NCBI GenBank assembly: GCA_012730015.1
Contig: JAAYBT010000045.1
Coordinates: 1-32,674 of the forward strand
Direction: 5' to 3'
DNA: 32,674 nt
Origin: Clostridiaceae bacterium
Lineage (GTDB): Bacteria > Bacillota > Clostridia > Acetivibrionales > DTU013
A program made the position numbers and the translations under genes. This document shows positions 15,800 through 24,017 of the stretch, piece by piece. The notes under the pieces were generated by a model. That model saw only the letters and a program-made list of their open reading frames with translations. It searched no databases and had not been told where the DNA came from. Position 1 is the first letter of the stretch, and each line of letters begins with the position of its first letter.

Positions 15800-17041
15800 A
15801 TGAGCCTAAATGCAACACCCAGATCAAACCGCTTACACGTAGGTGTTTTCGGAAGACGAAACAGCGGCAAGTCCTCCTTAATCAACGCAATCACAGGGCA
15901 CGATACAGCAATTGTTTCTGAGCATGCAGGTACAACAACGGATCCTGTATATAAATCAATGGAAATTCATCCAATAGGGCCTTGCCTTCTGATTGATACT
16001 GCAGGCTTCGATGATGATGGCGAAATTGGCAGCCTAAGGGTTGAAAGAACCAGGGAGGCTGCGAATAAAACAGACATTGCACTTGTTGTATTTAGCCAAG
16101 ATGTAGTAGCAAAGGACATTGCGAAGACAAGTGATATCACTCAGGCCAGTGATATGGAGTTGGAAAAGAAATGGATAGATGAGTTCAAAGAGAAAAACAT
16201 CCCGGTAATAGCTGTTTTGAACAAATCAGACTTAAAAGGCAACACAAGTGCTGCCTGCGACCATATTGACAGAAGCACTGGCATAAGGCCTATTGTGGTA
16301 AGCGCCAGAGAAAAGACCGGGATTGAACAGGTATTCTCCGAGCTCATTCGCAGCTTGCCGGAGGACTTCGATTCATTGAGCATTACAGGAGGAATAGTTG
16401 AGGATGGGGATACCGTAATGCTAGTTATGCCCCAGGACATACAGGCTCCAAAGGGCAGGCTGATTCTGCCGCAGGTGCAGACACTCAGGGAACTGCTGGA
16501 TAGAAAGTGTCTTGTTTTGTGTGTTGGCGCCGATAAGCTTGATGAGGCAATAAAAGCTTTGGCTACGCCGCCGGCAGTTATTATAACTGACTCGCAGTAT
16601 TTCAGGAGTGTCTACGAAAAAAAGCCAAAGCAATGCAAATTGACCTCCTTTTCAGTATTGTTTGCGGGCTATAAGGGAAATGTGGAATACTTCGCGCAAA
16701 GCGCTGCAGCCATCGATATGCTTAGAGAGGATTCAAGGGTGCTTATAGCAGAGGCCTGCACACATGCTCCGCTTTCTGAGGATATTGGAAGAGTGAAGAT
16801 ACCGGCTCTTCTCAGAAAAAGAATCGGTCAGAAGCTGCACATAGACATTGTCAGTGGGACAGATTTCCCCGAGGACCTTACAAGCTATGATTTAGTCATT
16901 CATTGCGGGGCATGTATGTTTAATCGCAAATACGTTCTTTCAAGGGTAGAAAGGGCTTGCGAACAGAAGGTGCCTATGACAAATTACGGTGTTGCAATTG
17001 CCTACTTGTCGGGGATTCTCGACAAAATAAATTTAAGTTAA
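15800..17041 (+). CDS. hydF: [FeFe]-hydrogenase H-cluster maturation GTPase HydF
   Basis: 413 aa. GRRNSGKSS (G1), the G2 threonines in AGTTTDP, DTAGFDD (G3) and NKSD (G4) form the N-terminal GTPase. The C-terminal domain has EACTHAP and, about 50 residues later, IHCGACMFNRK, the CxH...HCxxC motif for the [4Fe-4S] cluster. HydF is the scaffold that carries the 2Fe unit and passes it to the hydrogenase. The ATG at 15800 is chosen over in-frame GTG codons at 15788 and 15791 that sit directly on AGGAG (15783-15787). Confidence 0.92.
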   Translation: MSLNATPRSNRLHVGVFGRRNSGKSSLINAITGHDTAIVSEHAGTTTDPVYKSMEIHPIGPCLLIDTAGFDDDGEIGSLRVERTREAANKTDIALVVFSQDVVAKDIAKTSDITQASDMELEKKWIDEFKEKNIPVIAVLNKSDLKGNTSAACDHIDRSTGIRPIVVSAREKTGIEQVFSELIRSLPEDFDSLSITGGIVEDGDTVMLVMPQDIQAPKGRLILPQVQTLRELLDRKCLVLCVGADKLDEAIKALATPPAVIITDSQYFRSVYEKKPKQCKLTSFSVLFAGYKGNVEYFAQSAAAIDMLREDSRVLIAEACTHAPLSEDIGRVKIPALLRKRIGQKLHIDIVSGTDFPEDLTSYDLVIHCGACMFNRKYVLSRVERACEQKVPMTNYGVAIAYLSGILDKINLS

Positions 17042-17136
17042 GCCAAGGAGGCTAGATGAGAAAACGTAGTTTGTGAAGTGAATTAGAAAGCAAACTAAAT
17101 AGTATAAAATATATTAGATGAAGGGTGACAACTATT

Positions 17137-18564
17137 ATGTATAATGTAAAATCTATGGACTCGAATGAATTTATTGATGATGCAGAGGTCTTGGAGTCAA
17201 TCAGTGAGGGGAAAAGGCTTTCGAAAAGTAAGGCTGAGATTGACAAAATTCTTGAGAAGGCAAGGGAATATAAAGGCCTGACGCACACAGAGGCTGCAGT
17301 TTTGCTTGAGATTGACGATGATGAAACACTGGAGAGGATGTATAGAATCGCAAGAGAGGTAAAGGAAGAGATCTATGGTAAAAGGATTGTTTTATTTGCG
17401 CCCCTGTATCTATCCAGCTATTGCGTAAATAACTGCAAATACTGCGGATATAAATGCAGCAATAACATTGGCAGGCATAAGCTCACTCAGGAGGAGCTAC
17501 GGGAGGAGGTAAGGGCGCTGGAGGCTATGGGGCATAAAAGGCTGCTGTTGGAGGCCGGTGAAGATGATGAGATATGTCCGATTGATTATATACTGGAGTG
17601 TATAGAGACAATTTACGATGAGAAATTTGAAAACGGAGCAATCCGCAGGGTAAATGTAGATATTGCCGCAACAACAGCAGAGAATTATAAAAAGCTTAAG
17701 GACGCACAGATTGGTACTTATATACTATTCCAGGAAACATACCACAAGCCTACCTATCTTGAGATGCACAAGGGGCCCAAGCATAATTATGAGTGGCATA
17801 CCGAGGCCATGGATAGGGCCATGCTTGGCGGAGGCATTGATGATGTAGGTATTGGGCCTTTATTTGGCCTGTATGATTATCATTATGAGACGATTGCACT
17901 GCTGATGCACGCGGAGCATTTGGAGGCAGTTGCAGGCGTTGGGCCACACACAATTTCCTTTCCAAGGCTTTTGCCGGCTGAAGGTGTTGACTATGACAGC
18001 TTCCCCTGGCTGGTGAACGACAGGGATTTTAAAAAGATAGTTGCAACAATTCGCCTTGCGGTGCCTTATACTGGGATGATCTTGTCTACTCGTGAAAGTG
18101 TGGATTTCCGTAACGAGCTATTAGAAATAGGTATTTCTCAAATGAGTGCCGGTTCTTCTGTTGGGGTTGGAGGATATGCAAGAAAGGCAGCTGTTGACGA
18201 TGGTGGCGTGGAAGAAAAGCCACAGTTCAATCTGGCCGATCACAGGAAGCCTATTGATGTAGTCAAGGGGCTTGTTAGTGATGGCTATATCCCAAGCTAC
18301 TGTACAGCTTGCTACAGGGAGGGGAGAACGGGCGACCGCTTTATGCCATTGGCCAAATCGGGGCAAATTAAAAATTGCTGCCTTCCAAATGCACTACTCA
18401 CATTCGAGGAGTACCTAAGGGACTATGCTGATGGTGAGCTGAGACTAATGGGTCAAGAAATGATTGACAGGGAAATTAATACAGTGCCCAATGAAAAACA
18501 AAGGGCGAGAGCAGCCGATTATCTCAAGAAGATACGAGAGGGCGAAAGAGATTTGAGGTTCTAA
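17137..18564 (+). CDS. hydG: [FeFe]-hydrogenase H-cluster radical SAM maturase HydG (tyrosine lyase)
   Basis: 475 aa. CVNNCKYC is the radical-SAM CxxxCxxC motif. The C-terminal CTACYREGRTG plus NCC about 20 residues later form the CxxC...C site of the auxiliary cluster, which makes the Fe-CO-CN synthon from tyrosine. The length fits HydG. AAGGGTGA lies eight bases before the ATG at 17137. It is last in the maturation gene set; a PiT transporter gene with its own candidate promoter follows. Confidence 0.92.
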   Translation: MYNVKSMDSNEFIDDAEVLESISEGKRLSKSKAEIDKILEKAREYKGLTHTEAAVLLEIDDDETLERMYRIAREVKEEIYGKRIVLFAPLYLSSYCVNNCKYCGYKCSNNIGRHKLTQEELREEVRALEAMGHKRLLLEAGEDDEICPIDYILECIETIYDEKFENGAIRRVNVDIAATTAENYKKLKDAQIGTYILFQETYHKPTYLEMHKGPKHNYEWHTEAMDRAMLGGGIDDVGIGPLFGLYDYHYETIALLMHAEHLEAVAGVGPHTISFPRLLPAEGVDYDSFPWLVNDRDFKKIVATIRLAVPYTGMILSTRESVDFRNELLEIGISQMSAGSSVGVGGYARKAAVDDGGVEEKPQFNLADHRKPIDVVKGLVSDGYIPSYCTACYREGRTGDRFMPLAKSGQIKNCCLPNALLTFEEYLRDYADGELRLMGQEMIDREINTVPNEKQRARAADYLKKIREGERDLRF

Positions 18565-18588
18565 GACTACGTTTTCTTCCTTATTATA

Positions 18589-18617
18589 TTGCGTGTAGTA
18601 AAAAAAAATGGTATGCT
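18589..18617 (+). promoter_or_regulatory. Candidate promoter of the phosphate transporter operon
   Basis: TTGCGT (18589-18594), a 17-bp A-rich spacer and TATGCT (18612-18617). Moderate match to consensus. No PHO-box repeat is visible. Confidence 0.4.
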
Positions 18618-18695
18618 AAGAGCGTTTGAAATACTATCTTTTGCAATTATGATTACAAATAGTAGCACAAGAGAACAATAGGAAGAAGATGAACA

Positions 18696-19748
18696 ATGAC
18701 AATTACATTTATTGATTTTCTAGGACAAGTAATAGCGAATCCGGTCTTATTGGTAACTGTCCTGCTAACATTGGGCGTTGTCATGGTAAATGGCTGGACC
18801 GATGCTCCAAATGCTATTGCCACCTGCATATCAACTCGTTCAATGAGCCCGCGGCCTGCTATTATTATGGCAGCTGTGTTTAATTTTCTGGGCATTCTGG
18901 TCATGACAGCATTCAATGCCAGGGTTGCTCAGACCATCTTTAACATGGTCGATTTCGGAGGAGATTCAGGCAACGCCCTTATAGCATTGTGTGCAGCATT
19001 GTTTGCAATCGTTATATGGGCAGTGGCGGCCTGGTGGTTTGGAATTCCAACCAGTGAGAGCCATGCACTAATTGCAGGTGTCAGCGGTGCTGCTATTGCC
19101 TTACAGGGAGGAATTTCCGGTATAAATCCAGATGAATGGATGAAGGTCATTTATGGCCTGCTGCTTTCTCTTTTACTTGGGTTTGGCAGCGGCTGGCTAA
19201 TAGCTAAATTAATGGCACTTATTTGCAAAAGGATCGACAGAAAAAAGGCTTATTCACCATTTAGGTATGCACAGGTATCTGCCGCTGCTGGAATGGCCTT
19301 TATGCATGGTGCTCAGGACGGACAAAAATTCATGGGAATCTTTTTGCTCGGGATTTTCCTATCAAGGGGACAAGCAACAGTATCCGAATTTGGCGTTCCA
19401 ATCTGGCTAACCATTCTAATCTCTTTAGTGATGGCCTTAGGCACTTCGATTGGTGGCATGCGTATTATTAAGTCTGTGGGCATGGATATGGTAAAGCTGG
19501 AAACCTACCAGGGCTTCTCGGCCGATTTAGCCAGTGTAATATGCTTGTTTTTGGCATCCTCTCAGGGTTTACCGGTCAGCACGACACATACGAAAACCAC
19601 AGCTATTATGGGGGTTGGTGCAGCAAAAAGAATTACCTCTGTGAACTGGGGTATAGTCAAGGAAATGCTGTTAGCCTGGCTCTTGACATTTCCGGGCTGT
19701 GGATTGATTGGATACTTAATGGCACTGCTATTTATGAGAATATTTTAG
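18696..19748 (+). CDS. pit: Inorganic phosphate transporter, PiT family
   Basis: 350 aa with about ten hydrophobic segments. GWTDAPNAIATCIS near residue 33 is a version of the PiT signature (usually GANDVANA), and MHGAQDGQK near residue 205 is the second inverted half. TSESHALIAGV and VSTTHTKTTAI are further repeat-half motifs. PiT carriers take up phosphate, often as metal-phosphate, with protons or sodium. The start at 18696 has AGGAAGAAG upstream. The next gene encodes its usual DUF47 partner. Confidence 0.9.
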   Translation: MTITFIDFLGQVIANPVLLVTVLLTLGVVMVNGWTDAPNAIATCISTRSMSPRPAIIMAAVFNFLGILVMTAFNARVAQTIFNMVDFGGDSGNALIALCAALFAIVIWAVAAWWFGIPTSESHALIAGVSGAAIALQGGISGINPDEWMKVIYGLLLSLLLGFGSGWLIAKLMALICKRIDRKKAYSPFRYAQVSAAAGMAFMHGAQDGQKFMGIFLLGIFLSRGQATVSEFGVPIWLTILISLVMALGTSIGGMRIIKSVGMDMVKLETYQGFSADLASVICLFLASSQGLPVSTTHTKTTAIMGVGAAKRITSVNWGIVKEMLLAWLLTFPGCGLIGYLMALLFMRIF

Positions 19749-19784
19749 TTCAGACAAAATATAATGATTGGAGAAGGAAGAGAT

Positions 19785-20408
19785 ATGGCGCGTAAAAAAG
19801 ATAATAGCTACTTTGATACATTTGTCGAATTGGTTGAGTATTCCTGCAGAGCGGCTTATTTGCTGAATGATATAATGAACAATTTCGACACAGAGAGATT
19901 GCCGGAGAAGATGGTAGAAATGCATGCAATTGAGCATAGCGGAGATGAAGCAAGGCATAAAATGATTAAGCGGCTTGTGCGGGAGTTTATTACACCCATT
20001 GAGCGCGAAGACATAATGGCTATGGCAAATTCAATCGATACGGTCACGGATACAATCGAGGATGTATTGATGCGGATGTATATGTACAACATTAAGAATG
20101 TTACTGAGCATGCTCTTAAGATGACTGATGTTATACTGAAGTGCTGTGACTCATTGAAGATTGCGCTGGCCGAATTTCACAATTTTAGAAAAAGCAAAAA
20201 CCTCCATGGGCTGGTTGTTGAAATCAATCGTCTGGAGGAGGTAGGAGACGCTCTCTATACTGAGGCTATGAGGAGTCTTTATGTAAATTGCACCGATAAC
20301 AGGGAGTTGGCGGCATGGGATACTACCTACCATTACCTGGAGAAATGCTGCGATTCCTGTGAGGATGTTGCTAATGCCATCGAGAGTGTAATAATGAAGA
20401 ATTCCTAA
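19785..20408 (+). CDS. DUF47 (PhoU-like) Pit accessory protein
   Basis: 207 aa, almost all helical. EHSGDEARHKMIKRLVREFITPIEREDIMAMA with the downstream IEVGD-like NRLEEVGDALY matches TIGR00153/DUF47 proteins, which are PhoU-like and pair with PiT carriers. GGAAGAG lies just upstream of the ATG at 19785, preferred to an in-frame ATG at 19764. The gap to the transporter is 36 bp, so the two are in one operon. Confidence 0.88.
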   Translation: MARKKDNSYFDTFVELVEYSCRAAYLLNDIMNNFDTERLPEKMVEMHAIEHSGDEARHKMIKRLVREFITPIEREDIMAMANSIDTVTDTIEDVLMRMYMYNIKNVTEHALKMTDVILKCCDSLKIALAEFHNFRKSKNLHGLVVEINRLEEVGDALYTEAMRSLYVNCTDNRELAAWDTTYHYLEKCCDSCEDVANAIESVIMKNS

Positions 20409-20443
20409 TAAATCCTTCATAATTAATGGAGTGAATAAGCAAA

Positions 20444-21514
20444 ATGAAGACGATAGTGTTAACAGGTGGGGGAAGCTCGGGCCATGTAACTCCAAATATT
20501 GCATTATTGCCTGCTTTGAAGCGGGCTGGATATAGTATTCACTATATAGGGTCCCGGGATGGAATTGAAAAGCAGTTGATAGAAAACGAAGCAGTTCCCT
20601 ATTATTCTATCAGCACCGGAAAACTACGCAGGTATTTTGACCTAAAGAATTTCTCCGATGCTTTCAGGGTAACAGGCGGATTGTTTCAGGCCTATTCCTT
20701 GCTAGGTAAATTGAAGCCTGCTCTGGTCTTCAGCAAGGGGGGATTTGTATCTTGTCCACTTGTCTGGGCTGCATGGCTACGAAGAATACCTGTTATTATT
20801 CATGAATCAGACATCACTCCTGGCTTGACAAACAAGCTATCCATGCCCTTTGCTAAAAAGGTTTGCTATACATTTCCCGAATCCGAGCAATATATTCCAT
20901 CAAAAAAGGGAGTTAGAACCGGCATTCCAATCAGGGGAGAGCTTCTTAAAGGGGATCGGTCAAGAGGAAGAACCATCTGCGGCTTTACCAACTCAAAGCC
21001 GGTTATTATGGTTATAGGGGGCAGTCAGGGTTCTAGGAAAATCAATGAAGTCATTAGAGAAGCTCTGGATATTTTACTGAATGATTTCAACGTATGCCAT
21101 ATATGCGGCAAGGGCAACATTCTCATGGATCTGGAAGGGAAAAAGGGCTATAAGCAGTTTGAATACATTAGCGAAGAGCAGTCTCATATTTATGCATTAG
21201 CCGATTTGGTTGTATCACGGGCCGGATCCACGGTTCTTTTTGAGTTGCTGGCCTTGAAGAAACCCAACCTGCTCATCCCTCTTTCAAAAGCTGCGAGCAG
21301 AGGCGATCAGATACTAAACGCTGAATCCTTCAAGAAGCAGGGCTTTAGCATGGTATTGCAGGAAGAGAATTTGGATGAAGAGGCTTTGGTTCAGGCAATA
21401 TACGATTTGGAGGCTTCGGCTGGTAAGTATGTTGGGGCTATGACAAAGAATGAATATGAAAACGGAGTAGAAGCAGTAATGAAGGTCATAGAGAATACTG
21501 GTACTCGCATATAA
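20444..21514 (+). CDS. murG: MurG-type undecaprenyl-PP-MurNAc-pentapeptide GlcNAc transferase (MurG paralogue)
   Basis: 356 aa. GGGSSGHVTPNIAL replaces the classic GGTGGH motif and resembles the second MurG (MurG2) of some Firmicutes. FSKGGFVSCPLVWAA, IHESDITPGLTNK, VIGGSQGS and SRAGSTVLFELLALKKPNL follow as in the GT28 family. It would make lipid II from lipid I at the cytoplasmic face. It lies 35 bp after the DUF47 gene, outside any cell-wall cluster, which also argues for a paralogue. GGAG with 13-base spacing precedes the ATG. Confidence 0.85.
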   Translation: MKTIVLTGGGSSGHVTPNIALLPALKRAGYSIHYIGSRDGIEKQLIENEAVPYYSISTGKLRRYFDLKNFSDAFRVTGGLFQAYSLLGKLKPALVFSKGGFVSCPLVWAAWLRRIPVIIHESDITPGLTNKLSMPFAKKVCYTFPESEQYIPSKKGVRTGIPIRGELLKGDRSRGRTICGFTNSKPVIMVIGGSQGSRKINEVIREALDILLNDFNVCHICGKGNILMDLEGKKGYKQFEYISEEQSHIYALADLVVSRAGSTVLFELLALKKPNLLIPLSKAASRGDQILNAESFKKQGFSMVLQEENLDEEALVQAIYDLEASAGKYVGAMTKNEYENGVEAVMKVIENTGTRI

Positions 21515-21713
21515 TTGAAGCACACTCGCACAACACTCTATTTGCCTTTATCTTATCGTTCTCAGAAGAAATGCTCTCGATATTTTGTGACAAAAAGGGT
21601 ATCTTCATTTCCGTATAGTTTAGGAATTCATCGATGGTTATTTTCTCCTGCTTATACATATTTCTTATAACACTTAGCATCAAAAATGTACATTCGGCTA
21701 GACCGGCTTGCAT
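21486..21713 (-). CDS. Small hypothetical protein of 75 aa next to the agr locus
   Basis: 75 aa, helical, with three Cys residues (AECTF and CECASIIC). AGGAGG lies just upstream of the ATG, and a TTGACA promoter is present at 21743-21771, so it is probably expressed. Its 3' end overlaps murG tail to tail by 29 bp. It is divergent from agrB. No domain was recognised; length and acidity recall small Spo0E-like or other regulatory proteins, but the SxxxD motif of that family is not present. Confidence 0.65.
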   Translation of the reverse strand: MQAGLAECTFLMLSVIRNMYKQEKITIDEFLNYTEMKIPFLSQNIESISSENDKIKANRVLCECASIICEYQYSL

Positions 21714-21742
21714 TGCTTTGCCTCCTATAAATTTATGAAATC

Positions 21743-21771
21743 AAAATATCATTATTTGATACGAATGTCAA
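21743..21771 (-). promoter_or_regulatory. Promoter of the 75-aa gene, overlapped by a dyad
   Basis: On the minus strand, a perfect TTGACA (plus 21766-21771), 17-bp spacer and TATTTT (plus 21743-21748). The inverted repeat ATCAAA (21740-21745) and TTTGAT (21755-21760) covers the -10 region and could be an operator. Confidence 0.55.
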
Positions 21772-21911
21772 ACAATAGTAAAAATATCATTTTTGTGTTA
21801 CTATTATATTAATAAGTTTTGAATAATTACTTGGAAAGTATCGCTCAGCCTATGTTTGTTAACTTAAGCTAATTATTTTTATATTTATCGAAATGTAAAA
21901 AAAGGGATTTC

Positions 21912-21930
21912 AATGACTTATTACGTCATT
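21912..21930 (+). promoter_or_regulatory. Inverted repeat upstream of agrB
   Basis: AATGAC (21912-21917) and GTCATT (21925-21930), 7-bp spacer, about 60 bp before agrB. TATAAA/TATAAT boxes follow at 21955 and 21966 without a clear -35, as expected for an activated promoter. No convincing AgrA-type direct repeat was found. Confidence 0.35.
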
Positions 21931-21988
21931 TCAGCAAACATATGGAAATTGGATATAAAAAATAATATAATACAAGTAGGTGATAACA

Positions 21989-22585
21989 ATGTTTGATAAA
22001 ATTAGTAGGTATATTACAAACATCATTTACGAAACCTTACCCAATGTCAATCCTGAGCGAAGGGAAATCGTCGAATACGGAGTTTATATGACCTTGTCTG
22101 AAATAGTAAAGATTGGGCTCATTGTTATCGTTGCGGCCTTGTTGAATATTCTTCCCTATGTGCTTGGAGTTATTGTCATATATGGTTTGCAGAGGACCTT
22201 TCTGGGAGGGCTTCACGCAAAAACACACCTTGGCTGCATCATAACGCACTCCTGTATAGTTTTTGGGATAGTTGCATTATCGTTTATATCTAGCATAGAT
22301 AAGATTTATCTATTAGTTCTTATAATACCGTTTTCATATATCATAGCTTACAAATATGCGCCTGCAGATATGCCCCAGAAGCCTGTAAACTCGAAAAAGC
22401 AGCGCAAGCAGCTCAGGATAGGGGGCTTCGTACTCTTGACTGTTCTTTTTGCGGGAGCCTATTTTTTGGACAAGCCCTGGTCAAACATTATACTTTTTAC
22501 ATGCCTTGTCCAAGCGGTCTTAATGACACCATTGCTTTACAAAATTACAAGAAGCAAGTATGGAAGAGAGGAGGCCTCGGTATGA
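21989..22585 (+). CDS. agrB: AgrB-like accessory gene regulator (peptide-processing membrane protease)
   Basis: 198 aa with several membrane helices. GGLHAKTHLGC carries the catalytic His and, seven residues on, the Cys of the AgrB family (His77/Cys84 in S. aureus). AgrB cleaves and cyclises the AgrD precursor in the membrane. AGGTGA lies upstream of the ATG at 21989, preferred to an in-frame GTG at 21980. Its stop overlaps the agrD start by four bases (ATGA). Confidence 0.9.
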   Translation: MFDKISRYITNIIYETLPNVNPERREIVEYGVYMTLSEIVKIGLIVIVAALLNILPYVLGVIVIYGLQRTFLGGLHAKTHLGCIITHSCIVFGIVALSFISSIDKIYLLVLIIPFSYIIAYKYAPADMPQKPVNSKKQRKQLRIGGFVLLTVLFAGAYFLDKPWSNIILFTCLVQAVLMTPLLYKITRSKYGREEASV

Positions 22586-22725
22586 AAAAGAACTATCTGA
22601 AGATTCTTCTTTGCTCCGCAGCAATGATAGGTGTGTTCCTGGCAACTACTGTTTCCACATATGGCTGCTGGTTATGGTCATGCTATCAGAAGGAATGTCC
22701 TAAATCCCTGATTAGGGAGGATTGA
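22582..22725 (+). CDS. agrD: AgrD-like cyclic autoinducer peptide precursor
   Basis: 47 aa. The N-terminal amphipathic/hydrophobic part (MKKNYLKILLCSAAMIGVF) is followed by YGCWLWSCYQKECPKSLIRED. The PKSL-acidic tail matches the C-terminal recognition part of clostridial AgrD. Cys29, Cys34 and Cys39 are spaced exactly five apart. By alignment on PKSL with C. perfringens AgrD (CLWFT), the ring is likely CWLWS or CWLWSC starting at Cys29. Translation is coupled to agrB by the ATGA overlap. Confidence 0.88.
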   Translation: MKKNYLKILLCSAAMIGVFLATTVSTYGCWLWSCYQKECPKSLIRED

Positions 22726-22748
22726 GAAGGGGGTTATTCTACCCCTTC
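22726..22748. terminator. Hairpin at the agrD/agrC convergence
   Basis: GAAGGGG (22726-22732) pairs with CCCCTTC (22742-22748), with one bulge and loop TATTCT. It covers the kinase stop codon and begins one base after the agrD stop. It could terminate both convergent transcripts, though T-runs are short. Confidence 0.4.
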
Positions 22749-24017
22749 ATCCCTTATTTCGATTGTTTGTGAGAATACATTATCTTCGATACTTGCTATA
22801 TGGAGAATGTTTTTGTATTTATCTATTATCTTTTTGGCAATAGCAAGCCCCATTCCTCTGTTGTCACCCTTTGTCGAGTAACCATCCTCAAAGATTAGTC
22901 TCAGATCCGGACTGCTGGCATAGCCGTTGGAAATCGATATTTCTACGTGGTCTTCGGATTTTCGCACCATAATATCAACTTTAGTCTCTATTTTAGCTGC
23001 TTCTTCTATTGCATTGTCTATGAAAATACCGACAATCTCACACAGCTCAGAGATTTTTATGCCGGGTATGTTCTCAATCACTCCCAGTACGCTTAGCTCA
23101 ATTTTTGTACCTGCTTCACTAGCCTGACTCATTTTTGATGATATTATTCCGAAGAGACCGGCATTTTTGATATTAAATATTTCGGTATTGGCAATCTCTT
23201 TTTTCTGTGCGATAAGCTCGGAGACATAGTCATTCACTTCCTTGATTTTATTCATTTTCAGCATTGAAGAAATGACGGTCATGTTGTTGCTCCAGTCATG
23301 CTTAAATCGCCGAAGATCAAAGAGAGTAGTTCGAAGAGATTCGTTGTAGAACTTCTGCTGAGCGAGCTCCTCCTGATCGATTGTCTTCTTGAGCGTGCTA
23401 AACCATACTATAATAGTGAATATGCAATAGGACATGACAGTTATTGAAATGATTGCATAGGCAAAGAAGCTGAAGGCATCCATATAGTAATGTAAAGCGA
23501 AGGCAGAGGCAATAATAATCAAAGTGATAGCAGTTAGTATGTACAGGAATCTATTATTCTTCAAAGACTTAAATAGTAGTTTAAAAGGTTTGATTATTAT
23601 TATTAATAAAAGTGCAAAAACACTTGATGCCAAGTTTCCTATAATCATCCACGCAATATTGTCATGAAACAATTTTATCCAAATATCCTCAATAATGATG
23701 CTGGCTAACAAGGCAATTAGCGCGTTACCTATAGCAAGGCCGATTGCATATATCGCGAAAGATATGAAGGACTGAAGCAGCGTAACCTTGAGTATTATTT
23801 TAATTATTAAGATACTCATAATCACTAGAATAACAGATTTGTATGCCAATGCTGACATTAATGTTGATACAAGACCATTAAGGAGACTAAATAGTATTAT
23901 GAAAATAAGCTTATCATCCCTTTCGAATTGCCGACCTATTACAGAACTGAAGAAAAAGAGAACCAGCAGAGCTCCAATAAGAGACGAAGAAAGATTTATA
24001 ATTATTTCATATATCAT
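22734..24017 (-). CDS. agrC: AgrC-like GHKL sensor histidine kinase
   Basis: 427 aa. The first about 200 residues form six or so membrane helices. LRRFKHDWSNNMTVISSML carries the phospho-acceptor His of HPK10 kinases. NAIEEAAK is the N-box, and GDNRGMGLAIAKKII the ATP-lid glycine box. In Agr systems AgrC binds the AgrD-derived cyclic peptide and phosphorylates AgrA. The ATG at 24017 overlaps the regulator stop (ATGA), with GGAAGTAAC upstream. It runs opposite to agrBD and stops eight bases from agrD. Confidence 0.88.
   Translation of the reverse strand: MIYEIIINLSSSLIGALLVLFFFSSVIGRQFERDDKLIFIILFSLLNGLVSTLMSALAYKSVILVIMSILIIKIILKVTLLQSFISFAIYAIGLAIGNALIALLASIIIEDIWIKLFHDNIAWMIIGNLASSVFALLLIIIIKPFKLLFKSLKNNRFLYILTAITLIIIASAFALHYYMDAFSFFAYAIISITVMSYCIFTIIVWFSTLKKTIDQEELAQQKFYNESLRTTLFDLRRFKHDWSNNMTVISSMLKMNKIKEVNDYVSELIAQKKEIANTEIFNIKNAGLFGIISSKMSQASEAGTKIELSVLGVIENIPGIKISELCEIVGIFIDNAIEEAAKIETKVDIMVRKSEDHVEISISNGYASSPDLRLIFEDGYSTKGDNRGMGLAIAKKIIDKYKNILHIASIEDNVFSQTIEIRDEGVE

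Noticed and set aside
21839-21988. AgrA-type direct repeats upstream of agrB
   Set aside because: Only one loose match (TAACTTAAG) was found, with no second copy at the expected spacing.
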